This document shows positions 19,313 through 32,287 of a stretch of DNA of 64,000 nucleotides, piece by piece; the stretch's first letter is position 1, and every line of letters begins with the position of its first letter. A model generated the notes under the pieces. It worked only from the letters and a program-made list of their open reading frames with translations. It had not been told where the DNA came from and did not search any database. Source of the DNA: Dermanyssus gallinae (Eukaryota > Arthropoda > Arachnida > Mesostigmata > Dermanyssidae); assembly GCA_003439945.1 (NCBI GenBank), contig QVRM01002168.1, positions 79,654 through 143,653 of the forward strand, in the 5' to 3' direction. The translations under genes and the position numbers were made by a program.

Positions 19313-21775
19313 AAGTGGCGCTTATCGATGCTATCTGTGCTGTTAGTTTATTCAACGGCTTACAGTTGTAGCACGTAATCATCAAGCATAGCCTTATACT
19401 AGTAATCCGCGGAACAGACATCAGATAGAGTCACTCGAAATATATAAACGTTATATAAGTCCATATCTTTCTCTGCGCACAACTGTTAGCAATGCCTAAA
19501 TATTGGAGAACTGTTAGCAATGCCAAACTACTGGACTTTGTACACAAACGCCAATAGGGACTTTCATTTTCTATACATCGATCAGAAGAGTGCCCGTGAT
19601 AAGGTCGATCACGTAGATTTGTTGTTGATAAAATGAAGACGCGTTAGGTTCATCCACAGACTCGTAAATGGCTTGCCGCTTTTTGCACAATCGGTTGTTC
19701 CGAGTGAAATGCGGGGTAACTCTTAGAGAGCCACGATTGGCACCGTCTGGCCGCCTACAGGGAAACGGCTCCTCTCTACTGCATTGCACGATATTTGTAT
19801 TAGATAACTAGTTTAAATTCTGTCGAGTGTTATGTACCGTCTGTACGCTAATGACCTAAAACATTATAGCTGACGACCTAAAAATGTAGCCCCCTTGAAC
19901 TCACCCTTAGCGCATACTGCACTACAGACACTGTTGGCAGCATCAGCTAGTGCTATGACAATGGGATAGAGCTCATCGTTCCGAAATGACACGGCTCTCC
20001 CGATCTGATGTATCATCTCAATGGGTTAACACTGCCTACCGTAAATGTGTGTCTGCAAATGAGACCTAGGTGTGTCAATGTCGACGGATCTTACGTTATC
20101 TGCACAAATTACAGGTCTAGCCAAATGTACAAATGAACTTGTAAACATGATATTCCGTCGTTTTATCATCAATTATCTGGACTTTATATTGCTTACCCGT
20201 CTGGAGCACATACTTGTGCAAACACATAAGAAATGTAGTTCAGGGAAGATTCCTAAAATGGCACTGTAGAAGATGTGATATTGAGCCGAATGCTGTTGAC
20301 CTTTCGTCGTTGCCAACTTTATTTAAGAACAACAATACACGGCTACTATCAGAACTCACGAGCTCAAATCTCATGAATCGCTTCTTTGATGTTCATAATA
20401 AAAATCAGTGGAGTTAAATCATGTTTATACATAGCTATGTTGCAAACGTAAATTATCAATAATATTTTGCAGCAAGACGACTCCGCAGGCTTCCCTGCAT
20501 CCTAGCCTTCTCTCAGCCTTTATTCGGTAGACAAATGCGTTTTATATTCTATATTGGCCGTTGAAACTTGCATGTTTTTGTTGTAGAAACTGATCACACT
20601 AGCTTCTTCGAAAGGCAACTGTTTAAAGTTATCCAATGTTGGTCACCGGAGGAGAAATAGTCCTATACAATAACGTTTGCAAACATCGAGATCCTGTAAT
20701 GCCAAAGAAATAAATCCAGACTTTTAGGAAAATGCGCACTAAGTCAAGATTAACCGATGAAAATATAGATAGTGAGTTTCTAGAAAGAGCTAGAATTTTC
20801 GTATTACTTCATCGAACGGACTCCAGTAGTTTTGCTGTTGAAGTAATCTAAGATCGTTTATCATGTTGCAAGAACTGCGTGAAATAGCGGCTGCGAGTCA
20901 TTATTTATTTTATACTTTTGGCAGTTTCAAAGACTTAGTCGCATGAAGTTTAGCATATTTAGCATCTGCGGATATCCTTGTGATTAAAATGTCAATTGAA
21001 TTGTGGACGCTCTTTGGGTAGCCTCAAAAGGGGACGTCAAGCTTTAGTAAGTCGGGCGATCACGGCGGCTACACAATGGGTCCGTCTTGGCCAGCCTATT
21101 AAAGCCTAAAAAGTCTAGGTTGCTAGTGCCCGCAAGCACCGTGGTGTACTCGGAGAATAATTAGGGGCCTATACGGTCTTTGTTCTCTTCATCAGCTCAA
21201 ACATTCACTGGTGGACACATGCGCAAGTCAACAGTATAGAGTTTCGCTGGCCCACCAATGCATTGAACAAGACCGTTGTGTGAACAGACTTCATATATGA
21301 ATATGTTAAGTGCAGGGGGAACTTCGCCTGGTTGTCTCTCATCGGCAAAATCTAGCGACCATAGTCAGCACATTGTCGGTACTCAGTTGGTAGAAGATCC
21401 TACACTCGCTGAAACCGGCACGGATGTGCTTTTTCGTCCATTAGCACATTTTTACTCACGGTACGGCGACTTACAGCAACACTTTCCGACTGCACTGGGA
21501 TGTTTGCAGGACGATCGATGGCTCAACTTATGAATGATCGGCCCTTCCATATTTAGCGCTGTCAGCGTCCGTGTTCATTCAATGTCACACAGATACATTG
21601 GACGACCACGGCAGGGTTAATTTCACATAATCGATCAAAAGATAACCTGTCTCTGCTATCTGCCCTCCCCTTGTTTTAAACCGTTTATTCCCTGTTTCAT
21701 ACACTCTCCACGGCAGTCGCGGAAAATATTGATGGTCAAAAGGGTAGATTGGTTGGTCCAATTAACGTTGCGTTA
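19313..21775. other. No recognisable gene
   Basis: Mostly AT-moderate sequence with only short open frames. ACTGTTAGCAATGCC occurs twice about 30 bp apart (about 19480-19525). No RNA gene or transposon signature was found. Confidence 0.5.
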
Positions 21776-21793
21776 ATATATATATATATATAT
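21776..21793. repeat. Short (TA)n microsatellite
   Basis: Nine TA units. Confidence 0.9.
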
Positions 21794-22983
21794 CCTAACG
21801 GCGTTTACACTGCATGTATGACATTTGAAGGACGGTATAGTATAACGTTTTCGACACAATTCTGATCGTTCACGATAGAACACTTTTTTTTGTTGCAGAC
21901 AACTACTGTCTATAAATGACATAATATATGTGTACTGCAATGGTGCAAACTTTCAAAACATTTGTAAACCGGATATATGCCGTTGTTATCTAACCGCGCC
22001 AAATTTTCTTAAAAACGGACTATGGCGCTGTAGATGCGGTATCCAACGTGTTAAACTGTAGTGTTTCTTCTAAACAGTTTTAAATATAGATGTAATAACA
22101 ACGTAGTCATAAAGATCACAGTACGCGCCTAAAGATGAGATATAGCTACGGGTCTTTGTAGAGTTCACACCAGCTGTACTTTGCCTAGCCAGACGTCAGC
22201 TTGATGGCAGGTTCACCATTTTTTTGCTCGTACCTGATAATAAATAACTAATTTCCACACACTGATATGTGTCCGCTTTAATTTGAGATCATAAAGTGGT
22301 GCACTTTCGAGCACGGCCTCTTCGAGAGCCACCAGTTTGTGGCAAACAGTTAACAATGATTGCAAAGCAGCAACGTCCGCGAATCGGTCTACGAATCGGT
22401 ACGCAGATGCGTATGCATCTGGCGTCACAGGATTCGATCAGCTTAGGCCATACTCAGCAACTTTATGCCGTCGCAAGACGGCTACCGGCGCTCGATATTC
22501 AGATTGAATTGGTTCGAATAGAGTAATGAACAAAAGTAGGCGATCCTTGCGAGCAAAACTGCTAGTGCCCATCGTCGCAGCGGCCGTAAAATGCAATAAT
22601 AACATTTATTTTTACAAGTTTAGCCTCGAGGAGCGCTTACGCGACGAGACTTCAACCTGCTTCGCATGATAACGACAGCAGCAACGGTGACGATGAAGAC
22701 ACATCGTGCCAAAAAGCATGTTGTGGCATTTTCCTCTATTTCAAGCTGCTGGAACAAACTGTCCGACGTACAGATGTTCTTACACGCAGGTTATACGTGT
22801 AAAGAACAAAGCAAAAAAGGCATATTGATGGTGCAGTTTTTTTTTGTCTTTGTCATAACCCCTATAGCAGCATTTAGCTAGCACGCATTGTTGTTGGGGT
22901 GCTCTCCCTGTAAGCTGATAAACAATTCCTATATGAGCGGAATTTGTTGTTGGGCTTGCTCACTACCAATATCTAAGTAAGCT
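21794..22983. other. No recognisable gene
   Basis: Short open frames only, with nothing identifiable. Confidence 0.5.
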
Positions 22984-23102
22984 CCTGGGGCAATAGACGC
23001 CAGTCTGCTAGCGTTATCTCAACATGCCCGGCGCCCTCCATACATCGAATGTATATCTCACGGGAAGTTCCAAGTCCTTAAAGATTGTTTTGAATTCTAG
23101 TT
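22984..23102 (+). mobile_element. SINE-A fragment (3' body only)
   Basis: Matches the 3' half of the SINE-A copies at 11.9-12.0 kb and 57.8-58.1 kb: TATCTCAACATGCCCGGC, CTCCATACATCGAA, TATATCTCA and AAGTTCCAAG, ending TTGAATTCTAG. The tRNA-like head is missing, so it is 5'-truncated. Confidence 0.7.
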
Positions 23103-25361
23103 TAGCAGCCTCTTCTGACATATATAAAAGAAGATTCCTTAGCTGACGCGAAGGACCGCATTTCTCGAGAAACCAAACCTCAGTTGCACACCGGGTCGTC
23201 GCTTGATATCTGCGTAGATGGGGAGCAAGATGTCGGGCGGAATTTTCACTTTGACAATCTTGAGAGCAAGTAATTTGTCAAAAACGTCTGTAACAGAGTC
23301 GCCGCAACGCATTTAAGGGCTGCTATGTAAGCATAATTCTGAGCCTTTAACTGATACCTTATTATCAGTAAAATTATTTTGACATAGCTGGAATCAACAA
23401 GAGTTGCCCTGTTCTTCACCGCCGGGAAATGAAGAGAACGTGCAATCGATGCGGTCACAGAATCTAGTCTGAATTTCTTCAGGCCAAATACGACAAAATA
23501 ATGGCTCCACGTGCCTAAAAGGAGACGTTCAAAACTGTCTGACCGTTCTCCTGCTGCTACTGCTAACGCAAATTAAATTTTGTGCTCATGATGCATTATT
23601 ACAAAGCATGACCAAGGGTGCAACGCACGACCCAGCCCAGCACACGATGAGCGTGCAAACGATTGCTAGGCCTCGCCAAAGCTATTCATTAATCTTGCCT
23701 TTATCAAATTGATATCGGTTGATCGGCTGTGAGACGTACGTTATTTTGTGAGTTGTCGGTTTCTACAATGGGGTTAGCTAGGAGTAAAATGATGTGGATT
23801 TTGCTACAAGGTAGTTTCTGGGTTCTCTTTTGAAAGCAAACAAGGAACAGGATGTACGTAAATGCCAAAAAAATAGCACTTTAACATGTCGTCGTTGTCG
23901 TTGCAAAACCACAGGCTGTCCTGACACGACAGCTGTATGAACTTGCGAGACCTCGAATCGACGCGCCTGGTAGGCTCTGACACTGTGGACAGCTTTAAAT
24001 TGTTTTTGTCCTAGCTACGATAGCCGCTAGTCAATCTACAAGTGTGCCCGAATGTCGCAATGATGCTTGCGATCGGTCGCTGTGTTGACGTTCAGCGGAA
24101 TGAAGGCAATAATACGTCGTGCCCAAAACTGCGTAAATCTTACGCGCCCGAAAGCTGTTGTGGCAACGCTCCTTGGGAAGGAAAATTGCGCTGGCTGTCG
24201 CCTTTCCAGGTTCCGGAACGCTCTCATACGGGGCACAGGCCAACGATACTGGGTACTGAAGATAAGGCTCCAGTTTTCGTTGCTATACCGCTGCCCCCAG
24301 GATATTAGAGCTATTTATCTTTCATTGGTGTAGCTGATAAGATAAAGATAGCTGTACGTGGTCAGCCGAAGTATTGTTGTGTGTCAAGCTAAAAACACCC
24401 GTTAGCTACTCGCCCTTTGTTATTAAGGCGCCGCATATTGTCGGCGAATAGAAGATGGCTGACTCAGCCACTAGGTATGTGGTTTTTTTGCTCTTGAGTA
24501 AAGGGGTTTTTGATGATGAGGCGCTTATTTTTAGCAGACATCATTAGCTTTGCTGCTCTGAAGCACTGCCTGATTCAGCCACTGGCTGAGTTGTCTCCTT
24601 TTTGGTTTGGCTGTCAGTCCCAACTTTTTACTGTTATTGTTGAACATATCTTGTCGCCAAACCTTTGCGAATTACGAAGCTCTTGAGGGAAGTTCCGGGC
24701 CGTTCTGTTCCAAACCCACGTCGTTCGTATGACCCTCTAGAAGACCCCCCCTGGGGGTTCGGGTGAATATTTTATGGCTAAGAGTCAATAAAAGTAGTCT
24801 CCGCGTTTGTCTTATTTACAAACGGGCCAGCTATGAGGTCGAGAAGATCTCGTGTTGATTGGGATCATTCGCACCTGTCGGCAGCACAACGAAAGAGCCA
24901 GTGTCTACTGAGCTCTACCCGGCGCACAATCCATCAATCAGAATATTATACATGGCAATTTTGGCTATTTGTTGACAAGTGGCACTGTTTTTTGTATCAG
25001 TTGTGCCTTGTAGAAATCTTTTAGAAACACGATTTGATTGTCTAGCATTCATAGCTTCTCTAACCTTATGTATTTGTGTCCGGTGTTCCTAAGATTTGAG
25101 AGCTTGTGCTCGACACCAATTTTGTTGATTTATAAGGAGGATTTATGTACCGCGCCGTCAAAAGTCTACTTGCGGGAAACAAGCTGGTCGGGAAAACAAT
25201 CTTCACGCGCGTAGTAATAATGTCGCATTTCCTGATATCATAATCGACTTCCCTCCCTGGTGAGTTGCTCTCTAGAATTGACTTCTTTACTTTCCATTAG
25301 TAATAGTAGTAAAGTAAATTTAATACAGACACTTGAGTATACAGCCGTTTAGCACGCAATG

Positions 25362-25363
<2 letters not shown>
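23103..25363. other. No recognisable gene
   Basis: Two overlapping 88-codon open frames at 24042-24333 and the opposite-strand frames are all open together, with no domain. A sequence at 24690-24815 contains AATAAA then GTCTCCGCG, slightly LTR-like, but no matching second LTR was found. Confidence 0.45.
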
Positions 25364-25410
<47 letters not shown>

Positions 25411-25411
25411 T
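25364..25411. repeat. (TA)n microsatellite
   Basis: About 20 TA units, then CATATATA. Confidence 0.97.
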
Positions 25412-25995
25412 ACTGTTGAATCGCTGTGATCATTGGTAAGCCTTATGTTGTGCGCATGTAAAAACTGTGCCCTGGGACGTATCAGCATCAGGGAGTTTGT
25501 AAGCGCACCGCATGAACAACACCGAGCGGGTGAAATCGAAAGCAAGACTCAGTTAATCAACTCACTATTAGCGAATAGCCAGCCCTCTCTGCTCCGACTG
25601 TGGCCATCCGTCCACTAGCGTGTCGTCAGGTTGCCGAACTGAGACCTGTATACATACACGGCCCTTGAAACGTTAATTCGCTTCGGTTCTGTTGGGAGAC
25701 GTAAAAAATGGTCCCCTAGGCTCTGCTTTTGCTTGTAGACGAAGACAGATGACCTGCAACGTCGGCTGGTGGGCCGACGCGTGTCCAGGCTCTACGTGTC
25801 CAAGTGCCTTCAACACCACACACCGCTAGTGGATGAGTTCGCGCTCGGCAGGCGAGCGGGCGGGAGAACGGGCGAACGGACGTCCGTGCGTCTACTTATG
25901 CTAGGGAGGCGTCTCCAGGGGGACGGACACAACGAACGAAGTATATGTGCGTTTTGCTTCTTTCCTGATGGACCGAGATGACAACGACACATATG
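25412..25995. other. No recognisable gene
   Basis: Flank of the minisatellite at 25996. A 70-codon open frame at 25769-25981 overlaps the next frame by ATGA, which is probably coincidental. Confidence 0.45.
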
Positions 25996-26433
25996 GCGCG
26001 TAGTAGCACCCCCGAACAACGACGGGAGCGTAGTAGAACCCCCGAACAACAACGGGCGCGTAGTTCCCCCCAAGAGCAACGGGCGCGTAGTACCCCCCAA
26101 GAACAACGGGCGCGTAGTACCCCCCAAGAACAACGGGCGCGTAGTACCCCCGAAGAACGATGGGCGCGTAGTACCCCCGAAGAACGACGGGCGCGTAGTA
26201 CCCCCGAGGAACGACGGGCGCGTAGTAGAACCCCCGAAGAACGACGGGCGCGTAGTAGAACCCCCGAAGAACGACGGGCGCGTGCTCGCTCGCATGCACT
26301 GCCGGCGGCGGCGGCTCGTGTGGTGAATTGTATCGAAAGTTTGCAAAGGCTATTGTGGCTTTGTTTTGTGCTGTCGCGTCAGTGGTCGCGTCTATTTTGG
26401 CGCGTGCAACCTCTTTCCTATATCCTTCCCTAA
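25978..26433 (+). CDS. Doubtful ORF carrying RARSTPEER-type repeats
   Basis: A 151-codon open frame. Residues 7-100 are ten repeats of 9 or 10 residues built from R-A-R-S-(R)-T-P-E-E/Q-R, a composition like arginine/serine-rich splicing-factor tails. The remainder (residues 101-151) is hydrophobic and unrelated. Because the DNA units are 27 or 30 bp, this frame and two minus-strand frames are all open, so an open frame here is weak evidence of coding. Substitutions between units include changes such as Q to E and A to E as well as silent ones. No promoter or splice context is seen. It is most likely a minisatellite read by chance. An exon of a repeat protein is the alternative. Confidence 0.2.
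   Translation: MTTTHMARSSTPEQRRERSRTPEQQRARSSPQEQRARSTPQEQRARSTPQEQRARSTPEERWARSTPEERRARSTPEERRARSRTPEERRARSRTPEERRARARSHALPAAAARVVNCIESLQRLLWLCFVLSRQWSRLFWRVQPLSYILP
25996..26277 (+). repeat. 27/30-bp minisatellite, ten units
   Basis: Unit lengths in order are 30, 30, six of 27, 30, 30. The 30-bp form has GTAGTAGAACCCCC and the 27-bp form GTAGTACCCCC, a three-base difference. Long units sit at both ends with short units in the middle. Single-base variants (CAA/CGA, GAA/GAG) mark individual units. Confidence 0.95.
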
Positions 26434-27540
26434 TAGAAATATTCAGTCAGCTGCACAGACGCATGATTGATGTCTGAACGCCGCTGCCCTGTGTTGGGAC
26501 AACGTTACGAAACGAAATATATGTAACGCTGCTTTATGAGCTGCCTGCACGCCGAGCGGCTACAGCTTAGCACTAGAAATAAGCTAGGAGTTTGCGTTAT
26601 GCTCGGAAACCTCGGCACTTGATTTCTTGATCTACATCTAGCGAAGCGTGCTATCAAAGTGGCACAAGTAGCTGACTGGATGCGGGTGACTGCATGCACT
26701 TCGCTACAGTTTACTGTGACTCTACTTTAGAGTCAACGATCGACTCGCCAGCAAAAAGGTTCCTTCCCATTTGACTAAATGGACTGTTTACCTTTATAGC
26801 ATATGTGTGTGCGACACGTTTAGTCACGCCATCAGTTCATTGCCTACGACACTAATATATAAAGTAAGCGAGCTAGTTTAGTAACTGGTCAAACTGGTAA
26901 ACGGCCTAGCAGTGACTAACGGTACTACGTTGCTGAACTCAGCGACGACAAGGAATTCGGCTTCAAACTCAACTCCATAAATGCAAGTTTTTTAGTTACC
27001 TTGTTAGTAAGGATTCTCAACTGTTTGTCAACCCGTCAGAATTATACGAATGTATTACTTTCCAGGTCATCTATATTGAGTTATTAAAATCAGACCATTC
27101 CGGGATTCAGCTTGTGAAAACATTTCGAGCGTATAGTTCTGTGGACAGCAGTTGCTGCTGCTGCTGCTGTTATTATACATTATTAGAACAATTGAATAAA
27201 ATCACCTTTGTTATGTACATGGTCAATAGTCAAATGGTATAATAAAAACAATATCACTGCGAGAGGCTCCTTAGAGAGATCGCACGTGGGCAGACTGCCC
27301 CGTGATACTTTGTTATTATACGATAGCGCCTTTACTTTTCGTTATCATCATTCTGGTGGTGGCGGTGGTAGTGGTCGTCGCCGTAGCCCCGTTATACATC
27401 ATCACTGTTGTCGGCGTTGATAACTTGATTGTTATTGACGATAGGATTTGTATGATGATAACAACGGACGGCAGCCGCGTGTTGGTGGTATGATTATGTT
27501 GGTCGGATTGTGGTGGTTTTGACGGGTGCTAGGTAATGAC
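26278..27540. other. No recognisable gene
   Basis: Nothing identifiable apart from short CTG (about 27151-27168) and GGTGGC (27355-27372) runs. Confidence 0.5.
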
Positions 27541-28720
27541 GGCGCTAACTCAACGCGACTCGCAACGTCGTGGCGCGATCCGAGGCGCACCCCAGGTCTA
27601 GCCGGCTCTAGGTGATGTTCCAAGGCAATCCACGTTCTAGCAGATAACTTAGCTTCAGTCAACGCCATGTATGCCTCAACCGCACCGGCGACGAAGATGA
27701 AGCCGAGAGCGACGACGACGACGACGACAACAACGATGACGACGAGGTCGACCTGGGAAACGGAACATTGAAGTGACATCCAAGCCCGTCTTATCGACAG
27801 CGACCGATCGAGCGACCGGTTACCTTTTCGGTGACGTCGGCCATCATCAACCCAGCGTCCGTTCCTGCGGATGATGTGGCGGTGGCGGCAGTGGAAAGCC
27901 AAAATCAAATCTTTTCGAGTCGATCGTAATATACGTAACAGTAATACCGACAACAACAACAACAACAACCACAACAACAACAATAATAATAATAATAATA
28001 TAGGCATTGATGAACAGTCAGCCACCGCGGAGTATCAGCCGGACCCACGGCTGGCCGCCGCACATCGTGTGCTCGCAGTTCGCAGATGAGGACGAGAAGC
28101 AGCACGAGAGAGAGAGAGAGAGAGAGAGAGATGGCGGCGGAATGGCGCCAACGACATTCAAGTTGTTCCCCCTGACACAGACGACCAGGGCAGGCCAGTC
28201 AGTCATCCAGTGAGCCCTATTCCCTTGCCCACCTCCCACCTTCCCCGCTCACTGGTTAGTTATCGTTTTTTGTTATTAGCTTTTGCTCGACGACTGAATG
28301 GAACGAGACGTGCCAACACTTACAATGGGCTTGGGCGCGCTAGCGACACCTACGGACGAACGAACGTCGTAGCCGTCGACATCGACATAGGCGCCTCCCA
28401 TAGACAGACAGACAGACATGCAGGCTGGCAGATAGGCTGGCTGGCAGGCAAAGCCTGTGGCCCGGGGCCACGGACAGGCAAGCAGGGGAGCGGAGCGGAG
28501 ACCCACAGCGGGGCAGGGCAGGGCGATCCCCGCCGCGAACGGATGTGCAACGCGGTGGAGGACGAAAACGAAAACAGCGGTCGATGTTTCTGCTGTCGCC
28601 ACTGCTGCCGCTGCTGCTGCGATTGCTGGCGCCGACCGCTATTTTACCTGCGTACTCTAGGTCGACGAGGTGGAGGTGATCATCACCTTCTGCGAGGGGC
28701 CCGCCAAATCCGAACGTGAA
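27541..28720. other. GC-rich simple-sequence block
   Basis: Contains (GAC)n (about 27711-27730), (CAA)n then (AAT)n (about 27950-28000), (GA)n (28107-28131), CAGA repeats (about 28401-28418) and GCTG triplets (28590-28625). Open frames in five or six frames simultaneously reflect composition. Confidence 0.5.
28107..28131 (+). repeat. (GA)n microsatellite
   Basis: About 12 GA units. Confidence 0.95.
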
Positions 28721-29811
28721 CGCTGGTGCTGCGGCGCTTGTCAATGTCGCTCGTCGTGTTGATTCTGCCTCTCTTTTCGCGGGGGGCCACGAGTGCACGA
28801 GTACGGCTAGTATGCAAGCGAGTGCAGCACGTATATTGCAGTATGACCCTGTTCCTGCCCGGCAAAAAGGGTACGACAGGAGAGCGCAAAAGGAACGAAG
28901 GATGAATTAAGTCGACTAGATACGTCGGAAAACACCAGCGCCAACAGCGTAGAATACGAGAGCGCAAACAGGAAAGCAAAGGGCAACCAGAGATTTCGAA
29001 GTACATCGAGGGAGAGAGGGAGGGGGTATCGTGAGGAAGTTAGAGAGAGCAAGGAAGAGAAGAAACGGGACGGGAGATGATGTCGAGTATCTTCAGATCG
29101 AGGAGGTTGCTTGCTGCTGCCTCTGTGGGGGTGTAAATGTCAGCCAATAGCCACGGATAGATCGGGCGTCGTCCGAAAAAGAGATGATGGTGGGGTGCTA
29201 GATCGAGCGACAGCAGATGGACGACAAAAGAACGAACGAAGCAATAGATGGATCGGTGAAACCGGCATGAAGAAAGAACAACGGCTCGAATCATCATCGA
29301 CATCATCGAGCGGCGAACGGCGAGCGCTGCAATTCTTCGTGTACTGATAGTGATGCCGGCGATCCGGCGGCCGCCGAGGCTGACGATGGGGTTGCGAAAA
29401 TTTCGCGATTTGCCGCTTGCCACAACGACTTGACATCATCGCTTTGGCATCAAAGCTTCGTTGCAGAGGGGTAGCAGCCGTTTATTTCTCTCGTTCGCCC
29501 GTCTTCCGTTTTCCGGCAGTTGTGTTTGTGTAGGTTTCCGCTGTACTTATCGCCTGTGCTTTCAGCTGAGCATCAGCTAACAAAGTTGCTGCTCTCTTCT
29601 TCATCTTACTCTCTCTTTATACTGCCAGAGGAAATGAGGCAATTAAATGTGGTTGGCGGTTATCATCACCCAAAACAATATTACTATTTGTATTATTATT
29701 ATCAGTGCTCTCTTTGTGTAGGGTTACGCTTTGCACCGTATAATAGTCGCGTTATAGGAGGAAAGCATATTGATGCATATAGATACACCGAAAATAGTAT
29801 TTGGCATGTGT
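28721..29811. other. No recognisable gene
   Basis: Balanced to GC-rich DNA with overlapping open frames on both strands, none recognisable. Confidence 0.45.
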
Positions 29812-29985
29812 GGCGGCGTGGTTTGAGAGGCTAGTGTTCTAGTCAGAGTCCCTGTTACGGATCGAATTATCTTTGAGCGATGCTCATTGAGATCAAATGA
29901 TAAACCATACCGCTGAGAGTCTGTGGCCGCACTGGCACAAAGAACTGTAGAGAAAACCCTAGATATCTCAGCATCTCCGATTCTT
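29812..29985 (+). mobile_element. SINE-A copy, diverged and 3'-truncated
   Basis: Starts GGCGGCGTGG, keeps the shared GAGCGATGCTCATTGAGA, ATAAACCATACCGCTGAGAG and CCCTAGATATCT landmarks, then fades around 29975. Box A and box B are degraded, so it is an older copy than the dimer at 11.7-12.3 kb. Confidence 0.75.
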
Positions 29986-30687
29986 TTAAGATCCTTCTTA
30001 GGATTTGCAAAGTGGGTTAAAAATGCTAAGTTACAGACGTCTAAGACGACCGCTCATGATAGTGTGCAGGTTTGAGCTATTGCATTAGCTGAATCGCGTA
30101 TGGACACATCGCTAGATCCGACCTCAAAACACGTGAAGTTGAAGTGCGCGAAATGTCTAATTGTTGGGCATATCGCCAAACTGATGTTTCCGCACATTGT
30201 CGGCCACAGTGGCCAAATTTGCAGCCAAACGAGCACTATGTGGCACTCCACGGCTTGATACATTACGTATTCAGCCATCTTTGTGAGACTTATGCACATG
30301 TTCACGAATGGTATTCGTATAAGGTTGCATATATCGACCGCAAATTGCACGAAGAGCTCGGCAGCATGCCCGTACAGAGTTCCCCTTCAAGAGAAATGTT
30401 CACAATCTCTACGCGTTCTTCCGTTCACCGCTCCAGACAACGCTCCATTTTGGATCTGGCTGCCCTAACCTGTTCTGTTTGCGAAAAGAGCAGATCGCGG
30501 GGGAAGAAGAGCTAGCCGCAAACTTTTGAAGGATGCCAGGGACACTCTATGCACAGGGTGTCCCTAAATTTAGTTCATTCATTTAAAGGAGTTGGTAGAT
30601 TGAATTGGGAAAATCTATTTTTTAAACATGTTATGTCGCCCTTTAAAATTAGTGTACTTAATTTTTATCATCGTTTGTATCACACTT
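29986..30687. other. No recognised gene; possible transposon end
   Basis: A 123-codon plus-strand open frame (30144-30515) has no domain. At 30540-30565, GGGACAC and GTGTCCC form a short inverted repeat around CACAGGG, reminiscent of a DNA-transposon terminus, but no partner end is seen. Confidence 0.35.
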
Positions 30688-30708
30688 TATATATATATAT
30701 ATATATAT
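30688..30708. repeat. (TA)n microsatellite
   Basis: Ten TA units. Confidence 0.93.
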
Positions 30709-32250
30709 CATAGTTTAGACCAAGCTTAAATATACATAGAACCCAACGACTATTTGTTGGTGCTTCATTCAGTTGTTTTCTCTCTTCCTCTCCCTTCCTC
30801 TATAATTTCTGTATTGTGTCATCGTATAGTATTGCATCCACTCTTCATAGCTGAAGAAAAGTGTCACTGAAGTCAGTCAAAGCGAACCGCATTATACTGG
30901 TCCATGGTCGACGCCATGTTAACAATCGAGTCACGGTCAAACACGTCAATTTTTTTCGACCTCAACGCCACCTAATGTCTCTGGATATCGTTTGCCTGTA
31001 TCGCGTAAACTAACGAGAAGCAATTAAGCAACGTTTGGTCGTACATCGACATAAAGGCCTGCTTTGAACATACGGACGTGCGTTTGTTTATATGTATATA
31101 CAGACATACCAGCAGAACCACCCACATCGCAAAGACACGCAAGCCTCACAAATGGCTACGCAATTTGTTCATATATATATGGCTTAAAACTAAAGGACAC
31201 TCTAAACAAGCTCGATGGCAACAGCGATGACAAAAACAGAAACAAAGATACGTTCTCGACCAGATCGCAATGAGACCGTTCTGCAAAAGCACTACGTCCA
31301 AGTTAGATTTTGGCAAAATGCGCCTGTCGCTACAGCAGCTGCACAGTCTCCCACATCTCGCAGATCGCAGGAGAAAAGTGCCAGAAGCACTGGACCACGG
31401 CTACTATTGCCCGCAGATAGCTACTCCCCAAACATACATACAGATATGCGCGTGTATCTGTTTATTGATCTATTTGTTTATCCACCCGTGTACATCTGTA
31501 CATTCGATGATTTTTGATACCAACATCAATGCCATTAGGCAAAAACTTCAGCGTCTGTGGCTCTTTCAAGAATTGCTTACGAAAGGACGGAAATAATTTT
31601 GCATAGCTGTCAGGTCCAGCTCTTTATATCTCCATACCGTATCTATTTAATTGCAAATATACGGTTATATAAGACAATTGTGTACTTTTGCGGAGTATAC
31701 ATATAGACTATTATTTAACATGTTCGGCAAATCTTTTTTTCTAAATTCTTTCTCTCCTACCTTAGTCGCCTGTTGCTTGGTCAAGTGTATCCACTGTTCG
31801 AACACGCCCAGTTTTCTCATAAACCTGTCGCGATCGTTTCAGTTTTAGGGATAAACTTTATCTTTCGATTGCGATCTACGTATAGGTGTCCAATGTGGCG
31901 AAAACGAGCACATCTGGTTGGAGTTTACACAGCCAGAGCAGCAGTCCATAATCTGTGTACCGTGTACAAACGGAATAAACTGTGGGACGACTGCTCAAGT
32001 GTAGTTTTCCAAGATCAAGGATAATAATCCGCACACCGACCGTACATTGGTAAACTGTCCATGTTCACACGAGGGTCATCTGAAGGACGCTTGGAAGAGG
32101 GGTGCTTTCCAATTAAGTCGACTAAGCTTTTGCCTTAAAAGTAAAATCTGCCCCTCACACCATTATTGATCACCTGCACCCACCGACAGGAATTATTTGC
32201 AATATCGCAGTCGAGAGATTGAAAAACCACAACATTTATTAAGCATACGC
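30709..32250. other. No recognisable gene
   Basis: Two overlapping frames of about 100 codons at 31215-31596 resemble no family. No repeats of note. Confidence 0.5.

Positions 32251-32279
<29 letters not shown>
32251..32279. repeat. (TA)n microsatellite
   Basis: Lies 8 bp before the outer arm of the nested inverted-repeat element. Confidence 0.97.
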
Positions 32280-32284
<5 letters not shown>

Positions 32285-32287
32285 GGG

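Noticed and set aside
24690..24815. LTR-like sequence with AATAAA and GTCTCCGCG
   Set aside because: No second copy, no primer site and no coding region next to it.
30130..30190. Zinc-knuckle-like CAKCLIVGHIAKL trace
   Set aside because: The last cysteine is missing and the surrounding frame is not gag-like.
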